Origin: an uncultured Clostridia bacterium
Lineage (GTDB): Bacteria; Bacillota; Clostridia; Christensenellales; Borkfalkiaceae
DNA: 64,000 nucleotides
NCBI GenBank assembly: GCA_945949395.1
Contig: CAMFEK010000002.1
Coordinates: 1-64,000, forward strand
Direction of reading: 5' to 3'
Under the pieces are notes generated by a model, which was given only the letters and a program-made list of their open reading frames with translations, was not told the DNA's origin and did no database searches. Numbering within the stretch: position 1 is the stretch's first letter; the number at the start of each line of letters is the position of its first letter. The translations under genes were made by a program, and so were the position numbers. Positions 60,502 through 64,000 of the stretch are shown here, one piece after another.

Positions 60502-61464
60502 ATGAACGGTAACTTTTTATCCAAAGCGAAGGCGGTCGTCGTCGGGCACGCCGTGGGCGACGCGCTCGGCGTTCCCGTAGAATTTTCCAAAAGAGAGGAG
60601 CTCGATAAAAACCCCGTGGTTGATATGCGGGCATACGGAACGTTCCGTATGCCGAAAGGGGCGTTTTCGGACGATACCAGTATGTCTTTATGCGCGTTGG
60701 ACGTTCTCGGCGGGGATAAGATCAACTTCGATCGGGTGATGGAAAATTTCGGCAAGTGGTATTACGGGGGCAAATTTACGCCCACGGGCGAGACGTTTGA
60801 CGTCGGCAATACTTGTAGTCTCGCCATAGAAAATTATTTCTTCGGCAAAAAGAGCTGGCGGGAATGCGGCATGAAGGGCGAACGCGACAACGGGAACGGT
60901 TCGTTGATGAGAATACATCCCTTCGCGCTCCATGCGTATCGGCTGAATACGGACGAAAAGACGAAGATTCGGATCGTCGAACTCGCCTCCTCCCTCACCC
61001 ATGCCCACGAACGCGCCTTGATCGGTTGCGGAATCTATTCCTTTTTATTGTGGGAATTGCTCGATCGTCCTTGCCTCGAATCTATCGTATCGGGGCTGAA
61101 AACGGCGGAGACGTATTATCGGAACCGTGCGGAATCCGAAAAATACCGCCGCGTCTTTTCCTTTGCGAACCTTGAAACCTTGCGTCGCGTTGAGAGAGAG
61201 GATATCAGGAGCAGCGGATATATCGTCGATTCGTTAGAGGCGGCGGTTTGGTGCCTGCTTACGACCTCCTCTTATCTTTCGTGCGTCCTCAAAGCCGTCA
61301 ACCTCGGCGGCGATACGGATTCGGTCGCCGCGATCGCCGGCGGATTAGCGGGCGCGCTGTACGGCTATGAACGTATCCCGCGGGAATGGCGCGAAAGCCT
61401 GCTCAAGAGAGAGGAGATAGAGGCTCTGTGCGCCGCCGCGTTCGCCGAGAACGGAAAAGAGTAA
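60502..61464 (+). CDS. ADP-ribosylglycohydrolase (DraG-like)
   Basis: 320 residues from ATG 60502 (GGGGGA upstream). Motifs: GHAVGDALGVPVEF, SDDTSMSL for the first metal site and GGDTDSVAAIAGGLAGA for the second. The family removes ADP-ribose from proteins or small molecules with a dinuclear Mg/Mn centre. The substrate here is unknown; no ADP-ribosyltransferase is in the window. Confidence 0.88.
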   Translation: MNGNFLSKAKAVVVGHAVGDALGVPVEFSKREELDKNPVVDMRAYGTFRMPKGAFSDDTSMSLCALDVLGGDKINFDRVMENFGKWYYGGKFTPTGETFDVGNTCSLAIENYFFGKKSWRECGMKGERDNGNGSLMRIHPFALHAYRLNTDEKTKIRIVELASSLTHAHERALIGCGIYSFLLWELLDRPCLESIVSGLKTAETYYRNRAESEKYRRVFSFANLETLRRVEREDIRSSGYIVDSLEAAVWCLLTTSSYLSCVLKAVNLGGDTDSVAAIAGGLAGALYGYERIPREWRESLLKREEIEALCAAAFAENGKE

Positions 61465-61559
61465 AAATTTTTGTGACGGTTTCGGGCGGGAATTTCGCTT
61501 TACGGATTGCCAAGGGCAAAAAAGTATGGTAGAATGAAGAAAAACGAAAGAGGGAAACT

Positions 61560-62378
61560 GTGAGAATCAACATTGTAGAGGACAACGAGGCGGAATCCAA
61601 GCGGCTCCTGTCGCTTTTACGTCGATACGAAAAGGAAAACGGCTGTTCCTTCGAGATCAACGCGTTTTCGGACGGAGGCTTTTTCTTAGCTTCTCCGCTT
61701 AAGCATTGCGATATCCTGTTTCTGGATATCGAGCTGCCCGGGGGCAACGGCATGGAACTTGCCGAAAAGGTGAGAAGTTACGATAGCCGAGTCGTCATCA
61801 TTTTCGTGACGAATATGGCGCAGTTCGCCATCGACGGTTACGGCGTGGGCGCGCTCGACTATATCTTAAAACCGCTGAAGGAGACTTCTTTTCAGGCGAA
61901 ACTTGCCCGCGCCATCGAGGCGGCGAAGAGGAACGAGACGCAAAAGTTCTCTTTTCATAGCGGAAGGAAACAAGTGGTGCTTTCGGTAGACGAGATTGAA
62001 TACGTCGAGGTGTCGGGGCACGATCTCTCTGCCCTCGTGCTCGGCGTCGCCGCGTTCGTCGTTTATTTAGCGACGGGCATTCGCAGAAATTATACCGAGA
62101 GCTACTCCGTTTGGCTGATCGCGTTCACCCTTCTCGGCATCGTTCTCTCGGCGCTCGGACTGTTTAAGCGGGTGAACATGGTCGAGACGCTTCCCTTCGT
62201 TTCTTACGTCATCGCTCTCCTTCTCAACGTCACGACGAATCTGGATTATATCGGAACGGTCGTGAGGGGAATTGATCTGTTCTCCTTCGACGCAGGGTTT
62301 ATTCTGGTCACGGTATTCTTTATCGTTGCCGCTATCGCCTCCATCGCAGGGGTCGGCTTTTCCAAAAGAGCGGAATAA
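61560..62378 (+). CDS. Chimeric response regulator joined to membrane protein
   Basis: 272 residues from GTG 61560. Residues 1-120 are a complete receiver: NIVEDNEAES, the phospho-acceptor Asp in ILFLDIELPGGNGM, and the Lys in DYILKPL. A LytTR domain begins (FHSGRKQVVLSVDEIEYVEV) but after about 20 residues the frame passes straight into four or so membrane helices (from LVLGVAAFVVYLATG). A regulator with that end cannot bind DNA as LytTR proteins do. The joint near 62035 looks like an in-frame deletion between a response-regulator gene and a downstream membrane gene. Confidence 0.75.
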   Translation: MRINIVEDNEAESKRLLSLLRRYEKENGCSFEINAFSDGGFFLASPLKHCDILFLDIELPGGNGMELAEKVRSYDSRVVIIFVTNMAQFAIDGYGVGALDYILKPLKETSFQAKLARAIEAAKRNETQKFSFHSGRKQVVLSVDEIEYVEVSGHDLSALVLGVAAFVVYLATGIRRNYTESYSVWLIAFTLLGIVLSALGLFKRVNMVETLPFVSYVIALLLNVTTNLDYIGTVVRGIDLFSFDAGFILVTVFFIVAAIASIAGVGFSKRAE

Positions 62379-62416
62379 GCGCAAGAAAATTACCTCATCG
62401 TAAAGGATAAAAAGCA

Positions 62417-62445
62417 GGGGCTTGAGAATCTCTCGAGCCCCCGTC
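62417..62445 (+). terminator. Terminator of the chimeric regulator
   Basis: GGGGCTTGAGA / TCTCGAGCCCC (one G-U), loop ATC, short T-run. Confidence 0.75.
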
Positions 62446-62601
62446 TTTCCGTTAATGCAAAAATTTTTTTTCCGAAACCGTTTGAAATCCTCATTTTTGC
62501 GTGATAATAATAGTGAACAAAGGAAGACGGTAAGCACAGAAAAAAATCTGACGCCGCAGCCTCCCTACGTTATAATATTTATGACAGAAGGAGTTAATTT
62601 T

Positions 62602-63015
62602 ATGAAACATTATGTACAGACCAGAAACAGCAACAACTACGACTTATTCGACGCATTCGACGATTTCTTCAAACCCATGTTTTACGATGAAAGTAAAGAA
62701 ATGCGCACGAACGTAAAAGAGGACGAAAACGGGTACGAGCTCGATCTCGAACTGCCCGGCTATCAGAAAGAGCAGATCAAGGTGGCTTTGGAAAACGGCT
62801 ATCTCACCGTGAGCGCGAAGAGGGAAGAGAAGGATTTGGGCGGAAAGCACTATTTGAGACGTGAAATTTCCGAATCTTGCCAGAGAAGCTTTTACGTCGG
62901 CGAAAACGTTTCGCAGGCGGACATCAAGGCGAAATTCGATAACGGCATTCTCAACTTGTATATTCCCAAGGAACAGCCCAAGCGCATCGAACCCAACTAT
63001 ATCGACATCGACTAA
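62602..63015 (+). CDS. Hsp20/alpha-crystallin small heat-shock protein
   Basis: 137 residues from ATG 62602 (AAGGAG 8 bases upstream). Alpha-crystallin domain from about 37 to 125 with ELDLELPGYQKEQIKVALEN, REEKDLGG and the late AKFDNGILNLYIPK; the C-terminus carries a short basic tail. It keeps unfolding proteins soluble under stress. No CIRCE or other heat-shock operator was seen upstream. Confidence 0.92.
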   Translation: MKHYVQTRNSNNYDLFDAFDDFFKPMFYDESKEMRTNVKEDENGYELDLELPGYQKEQIKVALENGYLTVSAKREEKDLGGKHYLRREISESCQRSFYVGENVSQADIKAKFDNGILNLYIPKEQPKRIEPNYIDID

Positions 63016-63035
63016 CTTTCGCCCTTCGGGTGCAA

Positions 63036-63069
63036 AAAAGAGCTTTGAGTTTTCAAAGCTCTTTTTTTT
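63036..63069 (+). terminator. Terminator of hsp20, shared with MATE gene
   Basis: AAAAGAGCTTTGA / TCAAAGCTCTTTT, loop GTTT, flanked by A- and T-runs so it works in both directions. Confidence 0.88.
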
Positions 63070-63102
63070 GCGGGTATTTTCGCCTTTCGGGCGAATGGGA
63101 AA

Positions 63103-64000
63103 TCATGCAACGGCGCGTTGCCGAAAACCCGTTTTGTAAAACGCGATAGAGAGGACGGTCGCGACCGCCCAGCCGATCGGCCACGCGATCCATATCCCCG
63201 TCGTATCGAAAAAGACGGAGAGTATTTCGGCGAGAACCACCCTTAAAATAAGGTCGGTAAACGTGGAGATCATAAATTTTTTCATCATTTCTGCTCCGCG
63301 CAGAACGCCGTCGGCGATGAGCTTGGCGGAAATAACGAAGTAAAAGGGCGCTAATATCAGTAAAAATTGCTTTCCCGTCTCGATCGCCGTCTCCGTCGGA
63401 TGCTGGATGAAGAGCGCGACGAGATATTTCCCCGCCAGGCAGTATAAAAGAACGAGCGGCACGCACAGAAGCCATACCATTTTCAACCCCGCGAAAAATC
63501 CGCTGCGTACCCGCTCCGTTTTTCCCGCGCCCAGATTCTGGGAGGTATAGTTGGATATCCCGTTCCCGATCGTCGTGAGCGAAGTGATGACGAGGTTGTT
63601 GAGCTTTACCCCCGCGGAATACCCCGCGATCACGCTTGCGCCGAACGTATTGACGACGCTCTGAATGATGATATTTCCCACGGAAATAAAACTTTGCTGT
63701 AAGATACTCGGGATCGCTACTTTTGCGATCTCTTTGAGTAACCGCGCCGAAAAGAAAACGATTTTTCCCTCCGACGGGATTTTTTGTAGCTTTACGAGCA
63801 ATAAAAGAACGGAAAAAACGCAGCCGATCCCCTGGCAGATAAAGGTAGCCCACGCCACGCCGCATACGATATTCGTAAAGAAAAAGGCGAATCCGATATC
63901 CATGGCGATATTCGCAAGCGACGAGCAGACGAGCAGCAGAAAGGGCGTGCGTGAATCCCCCAGCCCCGCGAATATCCCCGACGATACGTTATATAAGAAC
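63103..64000 (-). CDS. MATE-family efflux transporter, 5' end outside window
   Basis: The frame is open to the window edge; 299 codons are visible. It covers the second half of a MATE transporter: GLGDSRTPFLLLVCSSLANI, then AIPSILQQSFISVGNII, NNLVITSLTTIGNGISNYTSQNLGAG and a last set of helices. Exports cationic drugs or metabolites by H+ or Na+ antiport. The first methionine in view (63903) is internal. Confidence 0.88.
   Translation of the reverse strand, partial: FLYNVSSGIFAGLGDSRTPFLLLVCSSLANIAMDIGFAFFFTNIVCGVAWATFICQGIGCVFSVLLLLVKLQKIPSEGKIVFFSARLLKEIAKVAIPSILQQSFISVGNIIIQSVVNTFGASVIAGYSAGVKLNNLVITSLTTIGNGISNYTSQNLGAGKTERVRSGFFAGLKMVWLLCVPLVLLYCLAGKYLVALFIQHPTETAIETGKQFLLILAPFYFVISAKLIADGVLRGAEMMKKFMISTFTDLILRVVLAEILSVFFDTTGIWIAWPIGWAVATVLSIAFYKTGFRQRAVA

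Noticed and set aside
62480..62601. CIRCE or other heat-shock operator before hsp20
   Set aside because: No TTAGCACTC/GAGTGCTAA-like inverted repeat is present.
1..64000. tRNA or rRNA genes
   Set aside because: Scanning both strands by eye found no T-arm and acceptor pair that would close a cloverleaf and no rRNA-like stretches; a dedicated search would settle it.

Overview
The window looks like a chromosome segment of a strictly anaerobic Clostridia-type Firmicute, probably a gut lineage. The evidence is strong AGGAGG ribosome sites, consensus TTGACA/TATAAT promoters, an [FeFe]-hydrogenase, rubrerythrin, rubredoxin and flavodiiron oxygen-defence genes, TnpV-type serine-recombinase modules, and large secreted proteins made of Cys-x-x-Cys repeats. 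The species cannot be named from sequence alone.

Left part (1 to about 36.6 kb, clearly AT-rich) is accessory DNA: a chain of integrative modules carrying a dense defence island. Two copies of a five-gene recombinase module (TnpV, a 38-residue hydrophobic micropeptide, a small helix-turn or ribbon-helix-helix-like protein, a small helical protein, a large serine recombinase) lie at 1.1-4.0 kb and 28.8-31.8 kb, and a third large serine recombinase lies at 4.55-6.29 kb. Cargo in order: (i) 6.3-12.2 kb, a four-gene operon starting with an IetAS-type AAA ATPase plus subtilisin-like protease, followed by an unrecognised coiled-coil protein and a frameshifted FRG-domain protein; (ii) 12.7-13.8 kb, a Fic protein flanked by two look-alike terminators; (iii) 14.0-24.5 kb, a restriction system of the MORC/MutL-like ATPase, Z1 helicase, DUF4420 and AIPR type with Dcm methylase, Vsr and HNH nucleases and a small Cro-like regulator; (iv) 24.6-27.7 kb, a one-polypeptide SIR2-APAZ-prokaryotic Argonaute whose frame is cut by one in-frame stop exactly before PIWI; (v) 32.2-35.9 kb, an IstA-like DNA-binding fragment and a UvrD-like helicase with a nuclease-like insertion and zinc fingers. 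A short coding-like tail (QANI-[R/K]-x-PR) recurs at 4.19, 12.29 and 31.79 kb, each time at the end of a module, which suggests serial accretion of elements at one kind of site.

The border at 35.9-36.7 kb holds a cupin gene truncated by a deleted IS256-family transposase. From 38.5 kb on the GC content is higher and the genes look like ordinary chromosome: a large HTH regulator, three tandem DUF3592 genes, membrane proteins, a degenerate ROK-like regulator beside L-serine ammonia-lyase, an oxygen-detoxification operon (flavin reductase-rubredoxin, rubredoxin, FprA), an SDR, a LysR regulator, a Ktr-type potassium system with a CBS protein, a PerR/[FeFe]-hydrogenase/rubrerythrin operon in which the last two are fused, a 1182-residue repeat lipoprotein candidate, an ADP-ribosylglycohydrolase, an Hsp20 chaperone and a MATE transporter that runs off the window.

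Several genes in the right half are chimeras that look like deletion products (receiver domain joined to a membrane protein, an FKBP-like protein joined to an ABC-transporter tail, a TetR-like fragment abutting a membrane gene). Either the lineage is deletion-prone or the assembly has local collapses; reads over the junctions would decide. No tRNA, rRNA or CRISPR array was seen.
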